Shown in pieces: positions 1-8,300 of a stretch of DNA of 64,000 nt (position 1 is the first letter of the stretch; each line of letters opens with the position of its first letter). A model generated the notes under the pieces. That model was not told the DNA's origin and searched no databases. It saw only the letters and a list, made by a program, of their open reading frames with translations. The translations under genes and the position numbers were made by a program. Source of the stretch: Alphaproteobacteria bacterium (GTDB taxonomy: Bacteria; Pseudomonadota; Alphaproteobacteria; Ferrovibrionales; Ferrovibrionaceae); NCBI GenBank assembly GCA_018336035.1, contig JAGXRD010000042.1:1-64000 (forward strand), in the 5' to 3' direction.

Positions 1-7
1 AGGAACT

Positions 8-730
8 TCATGGCACCTTGCCTGCTGCCGCAAACCCGGCGTCCACCCCTTCGGCGCTGTGCGAGATGCGCTCGCGATTGAATTGTTCGAGCCTGGGATA
101 GGTGTCCTTGAACGCCCGCAGGAATTCTTCCATAGGTGCATCGACGTAGAGCCCCCGATCATTCACATATTCCATGTGCCGCTGGTCCCTGATGTCGAAT
201 TCGTGAAACAACGCGTCGCTCTTGCCATCGAAGATGAGCGGCTTGACCCCGAACCGCTCGCACAACTCCATATTGAATGCGGGTGTGGCCTTATATGTTT
301 TGCCGTTGAGCCAGAGTTGCACATAACCGTGATAGACGAAGAGGTCGGTGCCCATCAGTTCCTGCAGCTTGGGCGTGTTCAGATGGTTGCGCACATCGGC
401 GAATCCCAGCGCTGCGGGAATGTCGACCGCGCGTAGGCAAGCCGCCAACAGGATTGCCTTGGGCACACAGAAGGTGGCCTCTGCTCCGGCGATGGTGCTC
501 GCGCGGTAAGCATCGACCGTCAAGGCGAAGGTGTAGGGGTCATAGCGGATGCCGTCTCGCACCGCCTCGAACAGTCGGACCGCCTTGTCGGTTCGTGATG
601 CACCGTCGGGCAAATGGCGCAGCGCCCGTGCGACGAACTGCTGGACCTCGGGGCTGTCGCTGTTCACGAAGTACGTGGGCACGACGTATTTCGCGGCCTC
701 ATCCGGAAGCATCTCTGGGGCGATCGTCAT
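8..730 (-). CDS. Transglutaminase-like (cysteine-protease fold) protein
   Basis: A 240-residue protein without a signal peptide or membrane segment. The transglutaminase-like core is visible: Cys88 in ATFCVPKA and His134 in FVYHGYVQLW are the expected catalytic pair. The usual third residue, an Asp after the Trp strand, is not evident; the site reads YKATPAFN (146-153). The biochemical role in this setting is unknown to me. The ATG at 730 follows AGGTGG, and a regulon palindrome lies 29 bp upstream at 759-772, so the gene is probably co-regulated with the catabolic operons. The stop codon (8-10) overlaps an ATG at 9-11 in an ATGA arrangement, suggesting a translationally coupled next gene that leaves the window on the left. 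Confidence 0.75.
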   Translation of the reverse strand: MTIAPEMLPDEAAKYVVPTYFVNSDSPEVQQFVARALRHLPDGASRTDKAVRLFEAVRDGIRYDPYTFALTVDAYRASTIAGAEATFCVPKAILLAACLRAVDIPAALGFADVRNHLNTPKLQELMGTDLFVYHGYVQLWLNGKTYKATPAFNMELCERFGVKPLIFDGKSDALFHEFDIRDQRHMEYVNDRGLYVDAPMEEFLRAFKDTYPRLEQFNRERISHSAEGVDAGFAAAGKVP

Positions 731-758
731 CTATCCACCTACTGGGAGAAAAGTAATT

Positions 759-772
759 CTAACAAATGTTAG
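759..772. promoter_or_regulatory. Regulon palindrome, site 1 (TetR-type operator)
   Basis: CTAACAAATGTTAG, a perfect 14-bp inverted repeat apart from its centre, 29 bp upstream of the transglutaminase-like start codon. It is one of eight matching sites in the window. Binding by a TetR protein is inferred from recurrence, position and the local TetR genes. Confidence 0.75.
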
Positions 773-1249
773 GTTAACCGGCTACGCTGCCATCGTCAAT
801 ATCGGCGTTCGTGTCTGGTGTCGGGGTCCCGATATGTGTTATCGTAGTTAAAATGGACGCGGCAACATCGCAGGAGAGCACGGGAAAGCCGGCGCGACCG
901 GCATTTTCAGTGCGTGCAGGCCGCCATTCCACCGTTCGCGTCTTGACCGCGGTGCAGCAGTAATCGACCTCGGCGCGAAGCCGCGACGCCCAATGCGCGG
1001 CCGGCGCACCGCGAACAGACTGCCAAACTTCAGTGATGACGGGCCGGTTCGTCGCGAAGTTCCGCCCTGAGTCCCGGTCATTACTGAAGGCCGGCCAGAA
1101 CTTCTCTCCCAATCGGGAAGAGCGATCTTGCGACACTCGGTTGGGGAATAGAGGCGGCAACGCGGCAGTCCGCCTGTACTGATCGTGCCATTGCCAATCG
1201 GCTCTCCGCCGACGAGGCCATTGGCATGAGCCCAGCAGGGGAGAACAAA
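773..1249. other. Stretch without a recognisable gene
   Basis: About 480 bases between operator 1 and the last recognisable MaoC codon. Leftward frames stay open through much of it (to 848), but the translation turns Arg/Pro/Ser-rich after residue GDGGFG of the hydratase and no longer resembles that family. No inverted terminal repeat, tRNA or convincing coding start was seen. It probably holds sequence brought in when the hydratase gene was truncated; its origin is unknown. Confidence 0.4.
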
Positions 1250-1702
1250 GCCAAACCCGCCGTCGCCGCGGCAGAAGGTCGACATCGAGACCTTGGCTAG
1301 CGTTTCGCCGCTGGCCGTGTCGATGATGTCGCGGCTCAGATAGATCACAGCGCCGCGGCCTTCGCCCTTATCGGAGATCTGGTCGATTCTGGTGCGTCCG
1401 ATCAGTTCACCATCGACCGGCAATAGCTTATAGGCTTCCAGCCACTGCTCACCATGCAGGACTTTCTTCCAATCGATGCCTGTGCGTGGGTCGCGCAGCC
1501 AGAAACCGGGATAGCCAAGTGTCACGGCCATCGACGGAACGGCCATTAGCCCGTCTTCATAGACATAGGCGAGTTCCTTTTCGTCCAGGGGATTCTCGCC
1601 AAAGCCCAGAGCGAGCGCATTTAGCATGGTATCGCGCTTGGTGAGGGTCTGCCTGACGTCTTCGAATTTCCAGTTCGCGAGAGCCTCATAATTGAGCGGG
1701 AT
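1250..1702 (-). pseudogene. MaoC-type enoyl-CoA hydratase, N-terminal hotdog half only
   Basis: The frame encodes PLNYEALANWKFEDV, then KRDTMLNALALGFG, VYEDGLMAVPSMAV and GYPGFWL, typical of the N-terminal hotdog of hydratase-2/MaoC-like proteins that hydrate 2-enoyl-CoA. Two defects are visible. The conserved N-terminus starts at an ATC codon (1702-1700) nine bases after a GGAAGG-like site, with no ATG, GTG or TTG between the upstream stop and the conserved region; the first ATG is 25 residues in, at 1627. Second, similarity stops after FCRGDGGFG (about 1250), so the catalytic second hotdog (normally with the Asp-His hydratase motif) is missing. It follows the thiolase-like gene in the same operon. 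A free-standing N-domain is possible but unlikely. Confidence 0.6.
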
Positions 1703-1723
1703 CGCCTTGCCTTCCCTGTCGTT

Positions 1724-2875
1724 TCATAACGTGTTCTCCGAGCCCAGAATCGCGGTGATCTGGCTCGATAGCGTGCCGCCGTTGCCATGGGCGAGGGCCA
1801 GATCGACATTTGCGATCTGAAGCCCCGGCGCATCGCCCCGGATCTGGCGGGCGGCCTCGATAACCGTGAAGATGCCGTACATGCCCGGATGGACGCAGGA
1901 CAATCCACCGCCATTGGTGTTGACCGGCAAGTCACCCCCTGGCGCGATCCGCCCACCCTCCGCGAATGCCCCGCCCTCGCCTTTCTTGCAAAAACCCAGG
2001 TCCTCCAGAAAAAGGATCGTATTAATGGTGAAAGCATCGTAAAGCTCGACCACGTCGATGTCGGACGGAGATACCCCTGCTGCGGCGAAGGCGCGCGCAC
2101 CCGATTCCCTGGCCGCGGTGACGGTGAAATCCGGCATCTGGGAAATCTGTCGATGCGTACTCTCGGCGCCGCAACCCAGGACGTAAACGGGCGGTTTGGG
2201 GAAATCCCGCGCCCGCTCGGACCGCACCATCACGAGCGCCCCGCCGCCATCGGTGACGAGGCAGCAATCGCACACAGTCAGTGGATCGCTAACCATGCGG
2301 GAGGCGAGCACATCCTCACGTGTCAGATCGCCGCGCGCGAAAGCCTCGGGATTGTGCTGCGCCCAGGCCCGCGCGGCGACCGCCACGTCGGCGAGCTGCT
2401 GGCGCGTGGTCCCGAATTCGTGCATGTGCCGCGCCGCCGCAAGAGCATAGGCGGAGATCGGATAGCGCGGCTGATACACCTGTTCATAAGGCGGCGGTCG
2501 CGAAGCCGTAACGAGCTTGCCCGACCCACTGCGCTGGTTCGAGCCGTAGACGATCAGCGCCACATCGCACAGCCTCGCCTCGAGCGCCATCGTCGCTGCG
2601 GCAACGTAGTTGACGAAGGAAGAGCCGCCGGTCATCGTGCCCTCGACGAAACGCGGGCGGATGCCAAGATATTCCGCCGCCATCAGCGCCGGCATGCTAT
2701 CTTCCATCATCGTGCAGAAGAGCCCGTCCACATCGGACAGTTTCAGCTCCGCGTCCGCCAGTGCCGCCAGGCCCGCCTGTGCCATGATGTCGTAGGCAGT
2801 CAGTCCAGGCGCCTCGCCGAAGCCGGCGTGTCCGGTGCCAACGATCGCCGATTTGCCGCGCAGCCGGTTCTCCAT
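1724..2875 (-). CDS. Thiolase-superfamily protein lacking the nucleophilic Cys (Ltp2-like)
   Basis: A 383-residue thiolase-fold (SCP-x/lipid-transfer type) protein. Where functional thiolases carry NNCSTGS, this one reads EGTMTGGSS, putting Met81 at the nucleophile position; the local true thiolase (30381-31565) has Cys82 there. HDCF of thiolases is replaced by LYDAF (Tyr279), and the C-terminal motif reads VHPGMYG (His329, Tyr333). Loss of Cys and gain of Tyr recall the steroid side-chain retro-aldolase Ltp2, which works with a DUF35/OB-fold partner; just such a partner gene lies 4 bp upstream. I infer a C-C lyase or related role on an acyl-CoA, possibly after hydration by the broken MaoC gene downstream. 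Plain beta-ketothiolase activity is unlikely; the substrate is unknown. Confidence 0.8.
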   Translation of the reverse strand: MENRLRGKSAIVGTGHAGFGEAPGLTAYDIMAQAGLAALADAELKLSDVDGLFCTMMEDSMPALMAAEYLGIRPRFVEGTMTGGSSFVNYVAAATMALEARLCDVALIVYGSNQRSGSGKLVTASRPPPYEQVYQPRYPISAYALAAARHMHEFGTTRQQLADVAVAARAWAQHNPEAFARGDLTREDVLASRMVSDPLTVCDCCLVTDGGGALVMVRSERARDFPKPPVYVLGCGAESTHRQISQMPDFTVTAARESGARAFAAAGVSPSDIDVVELYDAFTINTILFLEDLGFCKKGEGGAFAEGGRIAPGGDLPVNTNGGGLSCVHPGMYGIFTVIEAARQIRGDAPGLQIANVDLALAHGNGGTLSSQITAILGSENTL

Positions 2876-2879
2876 ATCT

Positions 2880-3251
2880 TTAACTCCCTTCCGGCCTGCA
2901 CAGCACGGCGGGTGTGCCGTCGATCTCTCCCGCGTAGGCGATCACCGGCATGGCGATTTCCACGTCAGGAGGCGGAACGCCCTCAACGCGGCTCATCATC
3001 CGAACCCCTTCCTCCAGTTCGACAATGCAGACGTTGTAATCGCCACCCTGATTGGTCGAGCGCCGGACCACGGTTGTGGTATGGATCTCGCCCTTGCCGG
3101 AAGCCTCGCGCCACGTGAACAAGGTTCCGTAACAATGCGGGCAGACTACGCGCGGGAAAAAGTGGAAGCGCCTGCAAGCGTCGCACTTAGGAAGAACGAT
3201 TCGCCCTTCTGACAGACCCTTTCGAAACGCTAGATCCGGGCCTTCATGCAT
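2880..3251 (-). CDS. Zn-ribbon OB-fold (DUF35) acyl-CoA-binding partner protein
   Basis: A 123-residue protein with an N-terminal zinc ribbon (Cys23, Cys26, Cys37, Cys40 in CDAC and CPHC) and a following OB-fold with GKGEIHTTTVV and a C-terminal AVLCRPEGS strand. This is the DUF35 architecture of thiolase-superfamily partners such as the ChsH2 OB domain, which binds the acyl-CoA and supports a thiolase-like or aldolase subunit. It is the first gene of a leftward operon with the cysteine-less thiolase (4 bp gap), and operator 2 lies 41 bp upstream of its ATG. The pair very probably forms one complex; I cannot see which acyl chain it handles. Confidence 0.85.
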   Translation of the reverse strand: MHEGPDLAFRKGLSEGRIVLPKCDACRRFHFFPRVVCPHCYGTLFTWREASGKGEIHTTTVVRRSTNQGGDYNVCIVELEEGVRMMSRVEGVPPPDVEIAMPVIAYAGEIDGTPAVLCRPEGS

Positions 3252-3291
3252 CCTGAACTACCTCGCCTCGCTTCGGCACCCGGCGATATTT

Positions 3292-3305
3292 CTAACAGAT
3301 GTTCG
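3292..3305. promoter_or_regulatory. Regulon palindrome, site 2
   Basis: CTAACAGATGTTCG, one arm mismatch from the consensus, 41 bp upstream of the OB-fold gene. It heads the OB-fold, thiolase-like and MaoC operon. Confidence 0.65.
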
Positions 3306-3562
3306 ATTTTCAGCAAGCCCGAATTCGAGCGTCGAGGAGAATACGACTGCGGCAAAAAGGGTCTACTGCGAGACTGCTTGGCTGGAACCGGCGGTCACCG
3401 TGCCATTTTGCGCGTCGGCCGTCCAAACGGGGAGGCCCGGGTTATCAAGATGGAGCACAATGAATTTGCTCGCCGCACCGATAAGCTCCGGGAGCGATCA
3501 CGCGCCGTTAGCTGCTGCTGGCGGTTCTTCGCAAGGCTTTAGAACGATACCGAAACTGCGCC
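3306..3562. other. Intergenic region downstream of etfA
   Basis: About 257 bases between operator 2 and the etfA stop codon. No gene, stable hairpin with a T-run, or repeat was recognised. Confidence 0.4.
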
Positions 3563-4489
3563 TCAGAGCTTCTCAATCAGCTCGGGCACGGCCTTGAACA
3601 GATCGGCTACGAGGCCGTAATCCGCGATCTGGAAGATCGGGGCGTCCGGATCCTTGTTGATCGCGACAATGATCTTGGAATCCTTCATACCTGCAAGGTG
3701 CTGGATCGCCCCGGAGATGCCCACGGCAAGGTAGAGTTCGGGCGCTACGACTTTGCCTGTCTGGCCGACCTGCCAGTCGTTCGGCGCAAAGCCAGCGTCG
3801 ACTGCGGCCCGAGAGGCGCCCACTGCCGCGCCGAGCTTGTCGGCCAAGTTTACGACCAACGCGAAATCTTCTTCCGAGCCGACACCGCGCCCGCCAGAGA
3901 CGACGATGCCCGCCGAGGTCAGTTCGGGACGGTTGCTTTCGGCCACCATGTCCTCAACCCATTCCGATAGGCCCGGATCGCCAGCAATTTCTACCGCCTC
4001 CACTTTAGCCGAACCACCCATGGCCGCAGCCTTAAAAGCCGAGGTTCGAAGGGTTACGATCTTCTTGGCGTCTTTTGATCTCACCGTCTGGATAGCATTA
4101 CCAGCATAGATCGGGCGCTCGAACGTATCCGTATCGATAATGCCCGAGACGTCGGATATCACCATCACGTCAAGTAGCGCGGCCACCCGAGGCATCACGT
4201 TCTTGGCCTCTGAAGTGGCCGGAGCCATGATATGCGAATAGCCAGCAGCAAGGCTAGCGATCAAAGCCGCAGTCGGTTCGGCAAGGCGATGGCTCAGCGC
4301 CGGGTGCTCGGCCACCAGAACCTTCGCCACGCCCTCAATGTTCGCGGCGGTCGCACCGGCAGTCGCAGCCGAAGCCCCGGCGCAGAGCACGGTGACCTCG
4401 CCGAGCGCCTTGGCGGCATTCACCGCCTTGGCGGTGGGATCCAGTACCAGTTCGCCGTCATTCATTTCGCCCAGCAGAAGAACAGACAT
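3563..4489 (-). CDS. etfA: Electron transfer flavoprotein alpha subunit
   Basis: About 308 residues, normal for EtfA. The C-terminal FAD-binding domain shows [13 protein letters not shown], then [40 protein letters not shown] and the [11 protein letters not shown] loop that grips FAD. EtfAB accepts electrons from acyl-CoA dehydrogenases and passes them to ETF:ubiquinone oxidoreductase, whose gene is not in this window. The ATG overlaps the etfB stop by one base (TGATG), so the two are translated together. It is the last gene of the long operon headed by operator 3. At least six intact local acyl-CoA dehydrogenases could use it. Confidence 0.96.
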   Translation of the reverse strand: MSVLLLGEMNDGELVLDPTAKAVNAAKALGEVTVLCAGASAATAGATAANIEGVAKVLVAEHPALSHRLAEPTAALIASLAAGYSHIMAPATSEAKNVMPRVAALLDVMVISDVSGIIDTDTFERPIYAGNAIQTVRSKDAKKIVTLRTSAFKAAAMGGSAKVEAVEIAGDPGLSEWVEDMVAESNRPELTSAGIVVSGGRGVGSEEDFALVVNLADKLGAAVGASRAAVDAGFAPNDWQVGQTGKVVAPELYLAVGISGAIQHLAGMKDSKIIVAINKDPDAPIFQIADYGLVADLFKAVPELIEKL

Positions 4490-5247
4490 CACACCGCCCC
4501 CCTCTCTTTGAGTTTCGCAACGAGCGTATCGACATCGGGCACGACTTCTCCGGCCCGCCGAGCTTCCGGTTCGGCCGTCTTCACCAGTTCAAGCCGAGGG
4601 CTAACATCGATGCCGTAGTCCGCTGCTGTTTTCTGGTCGAGCGGCTTCTTCTTGGCCTTCATGATGTTCGGCAGCGAAGCGTAGCGGGGTTCATTGAGGC
4701 GCAGATCGACAGTCACGATCGCCGGAAGTTTGACCTTGATCGTCTGCAGCCCGCTGTCGATCTCGCGGGTCACGACCGCATGGTCGCCTTTTATCTCCAG
4801 CTTGGAGGCGAACGTCGCCTGGCTCCAGCCCAGCAGCGCCGAAAGCATCTGCCCAGTAGCATTCATATCGTTGTCAATCGCCTGCTTTCCGGCGAGCACC
4901 AGGTTGGGCTCCTCCTCCTCGATCACCGCTTTCAGAATCTTCGCGACCGCCAGAGGCTCGATGTCCTGATGCACATCTGCGGTCGCCACAATCAATATTG
5001 CCCGGTCCGCCCCCATGGCCAGGGCCGTCTGCAGCGTTTCCTGCGCCTGCTTAACTCCGATCGAAACGGCTACGACTTCGTCCGCCGCACCCGCTTCCTT
5101 CAGGCGAATCGCCTCCTCCACCGCAATCTCGTCGAAAGGGTTCATCGACATCTTCACATTCGAGAGATCGACACCGCTGCCGTCCGCCTTCACGCGAACC
5201 TTCACGTTATAGTCGACCACGCGTTTGACGGGCACGAGCACCTTCAC
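4489..5247 (-). CDS. etfB: Electron transfer flavoprotein beta subunit
   Basis: 252 residues, standard EtfB length, with the conserved start [19 protein letters not shown], the AMP-binding stretch [18 protein letters not shown] and the dehydrogenase recognition-loop region [19 protein letters not shown]. Translation most likely begins at a GTG (5247) after AGGAG. It pairs with etfA downstream. The gene upstream is a crotonase whose intact C-terminus would end at 5291; the frameshifted version reads on into the etfB start. Confidence 0.96.
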   Translation of the reverse strand: MKVLVPVKRVVDYNVKVRVKADGSGVDLSNVKMSMNPFDEIAVEEAIRLKEAGAADEVVAVSIGVKQAQETLQTALAMGADRAILIVATADVHQDIEPLAVAKILKAVIEEEEPNLVLAGKQAIDNDMNATGQMLSALLGWSQATFASKLEIKGDHAVVTREIDSGLQTIKVKLPAIVTVDLRLNEPRYASLPNIMKAKKKPLDQKTAADYGIDVSPRLELVKTAEPEARRAGEVVPDVDTLVAKLKERGAV

Positions 5248-5290
5248 AGGTGTTTCTCCTCTGGCTGTTTGGCGGGTTGTTTTGCCGGAA

Positions 5291-6074
5291 TCAGCAGTCC
5301 TTGAACCGCGGCGCCCGCTTTTCCTGGAAAGCCTTCATCGCCTCGGGAAAATCGTGGGCGCAAAAGGGGTACAGTCTGCGAGTCGCGCTCAATCTCCAGC
5401 GCCTGAAGGTAGGAGCATTCGGCAGCAGCCCGCATGACGCACTTGGCAGTCTGAATACCGAATGCGGGGTGGGCGGCAACCTCTCGCGCGATCTCAATGG
5501 CCCGGTTCTCGACCTCGCCGGGCGGCACGCATTCCTCTACAATACGGAGCTCGCGGGCCGCGCGACCGTCGATCTCTCGGCCGGTAAGCACCAACATCCG
5601 GGCTATCCCGGCGCCGGCGCGCTGCTGCAAGAGCCAACTCGAACCGGTATCCGGACATCCGCCTACCTTGGCAAAGACCTCGCACAGGCGGGCATCCTCA
5701 GCTGCGACGATAATATCGGCAGATAGTGCAAAGCTCAGCCCCGCGCCATAGGCGATTCCACACACCGCGGCGATCAGCGGTTTTCTGAATTGATAAGCGG
5801 CACAACCGCCTTCGTGGACCATGTCAACCATCTGCAATGTGGTACGGGCACCCTTGGTGATCTCGGCGCGGAAGCCGATAAGATCACCGCCGCTGCTGAA
5901 ATGCTCACCACCGGTCATCACCACGGCACGAATCGCGTCGTCATTCTCGGCCAGCCGCAGATTGGCGACAAGTGCCTCGACGAAGGCGACGCTGTAGGGG
6001 TTGCGCCGTTCTGGGCAAAGAAAACGGAGAACGGCAACCGGCCCGTCAAGGTCGAGCCGCATCAAATCGCCCAT
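5291..6074 (-). pseudogene. Enoyl-CoA hydratase/isomerase with a C-terminal frameshift
   Basis: Crotonase-fold protein starting at ATG 6074 after AGAGAGGA. The oxyanion-hole segment HFSSGGDLIGF and the second loop ICGIAYGAGLSFALS-like region are present. After EIERDSQTV the open frame switches to a non-family tail, while another frame resumes the expected ending, [19 protein letters not shown], up to a stop at 5291. A one-base indel in the CCCC/TTTT run near 5362-5374 explains this. The open frame continues to 5244, overlapping etfB by 4 bases. Either the gene is inactivated or weakened, or this is a sequencing error in a homopolymer. The C-terminal helix in crotonases contributes to trimer packing and the active site. 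Confidence 0.7.
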
Positions 6075-6087
6075 TCCTCTCTCTCCC

Positions 6088-6870
6088 TTACCGACCTCGC
6101 CAGACGGGCGCACGTTTTTCAGCAAAGGCCCGCGGGCCTTCGATGGCGTCCTGGCTGGCATAGACAACCTGATGCAGGCGCTTGCCCTCTTCCAGCCCGC
6201 CGGCGCAGCCCAGATTCATAGTTGCGCGCACGCCGCCCTTCGCCGCGAGTACCGAAAGCGGTGCGGCAGTGGCGATCCGACGTGCGAGGCCGCGGGCCCG
6301 TTCGCGAACCAGGTCAGGCGTGTCTTCAAGATAATTGGTGAAACCGTAATCGTGCAGCCGCTCGATCGATATGAGATCGCCGGTCAGAACGATTTCCATC
6401 AGGATCGGCTGCGGCAGCATCCACAGCGCCGGCGCGACCCAGGGCGAGCCGCGCCCAAGCTTAACTTCGGTGATCCCTACCTTGGTTCCCTTAAGGCCAA
6501 CCCGCAGATCGCAGTTCAACGCCAGCATCATCCCGCCAGCCATCAGCGAGCCGGTCATCGCGGCAATGATCGGTTTGCGACAGCCGCGCATTGTTTCGTT
6601 AAAGGGATCGCGCATTTTGCCCAGGATGTCCTCGCCGTCGGTTCGCGCGATTTCGGCCGCTTCCTTCAGATCGAGCCCGGCGCTGAATATGCCGCAGTCG
6701 GCCGAGGTCAAGATCGAAACCCTGACCGTTTCGTCGGCCTCGATCCGCTCCCATGCATCGACCAATCCGTTAGCGGCGGCGACCGACAGCGCGTTCTTGC
6801 GTTCGGGCCGATTGATAAACACAGTGGCCACACCAGCGTCGACGGACACTTCGATCGGGCTGCTTTCCAT
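6088..6870 (-). CDS. Enoyl-CoA hydratase/isomerase family protein
   Basis: About 260 residues from ATG 6870 (AGGGG upstream). The crotonase core is clear: INRPERKNAL, GIFSAGLDLKEA for the first oxyanion loop, MTGSLMAGGMMLALNCDLR for the second, and the ending GPRAFAEKRAPVWRGR. The segment GRGSPWVAPALWMLPQ replaces the usual catalytic Glu region, so hydration may not be the reaction; isomerisation or thioester hydrolysis is possible. It closely resembles the partial crotonase at 63644-64000, including WVAP/WAAP, LTGD-IS and the WRGR end, pointing to a duplicated gene at both ends of the island. It sits between the binding proteins and etfB in the 12-gene operon. Confidence 0.85.
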   Translation of the reverse strand: MESSPIEVSVDAGVATVFINRPERKNALSVAAANGLVDAWERIEADETVRVSILTSADCGIFSAGLDLKEAAEIARTDGEDILGKMRDPFNETMRGCRKPIIAAMTGSLMAGGMMLALNCDLRVGLKGTKVGITEVKLGRGSPWVAPALWMLPQPILMEIVLTGDLISIERLHDYGFTNYLEDTPDLVRERARGLARRIATAAPLSVLAAKGGVRATMNLGCAGGLEEGKRLHQVVYASQDAIEGPRAFAEKRAPVWRGR

Positions 6871-6956
6871 TGTTCGATCCCCTGGAGAATGCCCTTGCAT
6901 ACTGATGGAACGGTTCATGCCTGCGGGTCAGAGTGACCCGCAGGCGCGCCGTCAAG

Positions 6957-8207
6957 TTACTTGACAGTGAATTTAGACGAGCTTTCCTTGATCACCTTCC
7001 ATACCACGTCAGTATAGTCAGCGCTCCAATCCGTAAGCGGCACCCAAGTCGAGCCATTCCACTGCTCGACACGGGTTTTTCCGCCTCCGCCATGGTCCTC
7101 AGGAGTAACGGTCACCGGGGCCATAAGGCCATTGGCATCGAAGTCCTTAATCGATTCAAAGCCAGTTTTCATGCTTTCGGGGGTTAGCGGCGAGCCGTTC
7201 TTCTTGATAGCGAGGCGGGCGGCCTCTATTCCCACCGAATAGATCGCCAAGCCGGTATTGTAATAGACATCGCGGACAAGCGATTCCGGTCCGCTGCCTT
7301 TGCCCTTCGCGTAGAAGGTCTCGAGCATGGTCTTGACGAGAGGCACTTGCTGGCCGCCGGCCACGTTGGTGCCACGCAGGATTCCCTTGGCCGCCTGTGC
7401 ACCGATATTGTTGATATCGACCTCGTTCAGCCAGTTGACCGCCAGATAGCGATCGATCGGAAAGCCGTTGCGCTTCATCTCCTTCGAGGCCACGACGTGA
7501 CCGCCGGCCAGAATCCAACTGATCACATAATCCGGTTTGTCCCGGCGGATCTGGGTCCAAGCACTTGCTTGGTCGCTTCCGGGAAGCGGCACTGGATAGA
7601 GCTTGAGTTCAAAACCCTCCTTCTCAGAGAGTGTCTTCAGGATCTCGATCGGCTCCTGACCGAAAGGATAGTCGAGATAGATGAAGCCAATCTTGGCTTT
7701 GCCAAGATTGCCCCCCATCTTCTTCTTAATGAAAGCAACGTCATTGGCGGCCTGCTGCCAGTAGGTTGGACCAACCGGGAAAATCCAGTCGAATACCTTG
7801 CCGTCGACCGCGTCGCCCCGGCCGACGAAGGATTGCAGCACGATGTTGCCATCTTTCATGGCGCGTGGCAGAACGGCGTTCGTTACAGGCGTCGAAAGGA
7901 AATTGAACAGGAAAACGCCCTCGCGTTTTAGCTGTTCGTAGCATTCGACACCGCGCTGGGGCTCGTTGCCGTGGTCGCGCACGATCACCTCGACTGGATT
8001 GCCTGCTATCCCGCCGTTGTCGTTTGTGTATTTGGCAAGATCCTGCGCAGCCTGCGCGACCTGCGGCGAGATGAAGGTGTAAGATTTACTCAGGTCAAAG
8101 CAAAGGCCGAAGCGGATCGGCTTTTTGTCCTGTGCAGCGGCCATTTGCGTTGCCAGCCCCAGCACCGCGACCAGTACAGCGGGAATCACTCTATTGAAGA
8201 TAGTCAT
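6957..8207 (-). CDS. ABC transporter periplasmic binding protein (LivK-type), copy 1
   Basis: From ATG 8207, six bases after a strong AGGAGG, 416 residues with a Sec signal peptide (hydrophobic VIPAVLVAVLGLATQMAAA). The mature part is a type I periplasmic binding protein of the branched-chain/aromatic/fatty-acid family: VIVRDHGNEPQRGVECY, VGRGDAVDG, PVGPTYWQQAANDVAF, and the C-terminal DANGLMAPVTVTPEDHGGGG. It would capture substrate for the LivHMGF-type machinery encoded upstream. It is a paralogue of the adjacent copy 2, with about two thirds of positions alike by eye. The ligand is unknown; the acyl-CoA synthetase inside the operon suggests a carboxylic acid. Confidence 0.9.
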   Translation of the reverse strand: MTIFNRVIPAVLVAVLGLATQMAAAQDKKPIRFGLCFDLSKSYTFISPQVAQAAQDLAKYTNDNGGIAGNPVEVIVRDHGNEPQRGVECYEQLKREGVFLFNFLSTPVTNAVLPRAMKDGNIVLQSFVGRGDAVDGKVFDWIFPVGPTYWQQAANDVAFIKKKMGGNLGKAKIGFIYLDYPFGQEPIEILKTLSEKEGFELKLYPVPLPGSDQASAWTQIRRDKPDYVISWILAGGHVVASKEMKRNGFPIDRYLAVNWLNEVDINNIGAQAAKGILRGTNVAGGQQVPLVKTMLETFYAKGKGSGPESLVRDVYYNTGLAIYSVGIEAARLAIKKNGSPLTPESMKTGFESIKDFDANGLMAPVTVTPEDHGGGGKTRVEQWNGSTWVPLTDWSADYTDVVWKVIKESSSKFTVK

Positions 8208-8300
8208 GTTGAACCTCCTGTTGCATATCGCTTCCTTATCGATGGCCATTTCGCCGGCCTGGGCATCTAAGCCGCTGATGCGGCCCCCCATCTCCTCGCT

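Noticed and set aside
1787-3118. Long rightward open frame (443 codons) opposite the thiolase-like and OB-fold genes
   Set aside because: Arg/His-rich translation without a family signature; it mirrors the GC-rich third positions of the real leftward genes.
1724-3251. Steroid side-chain degradation as the role of the whole island
   Set aside because: Only the Cys-less thiolase/OB-fold pair points there; no ring-degrading steroid genes (KstD, Hsa or similar) are present, while AtuA and three carboxylases favour branched or isoprenoid substrates.
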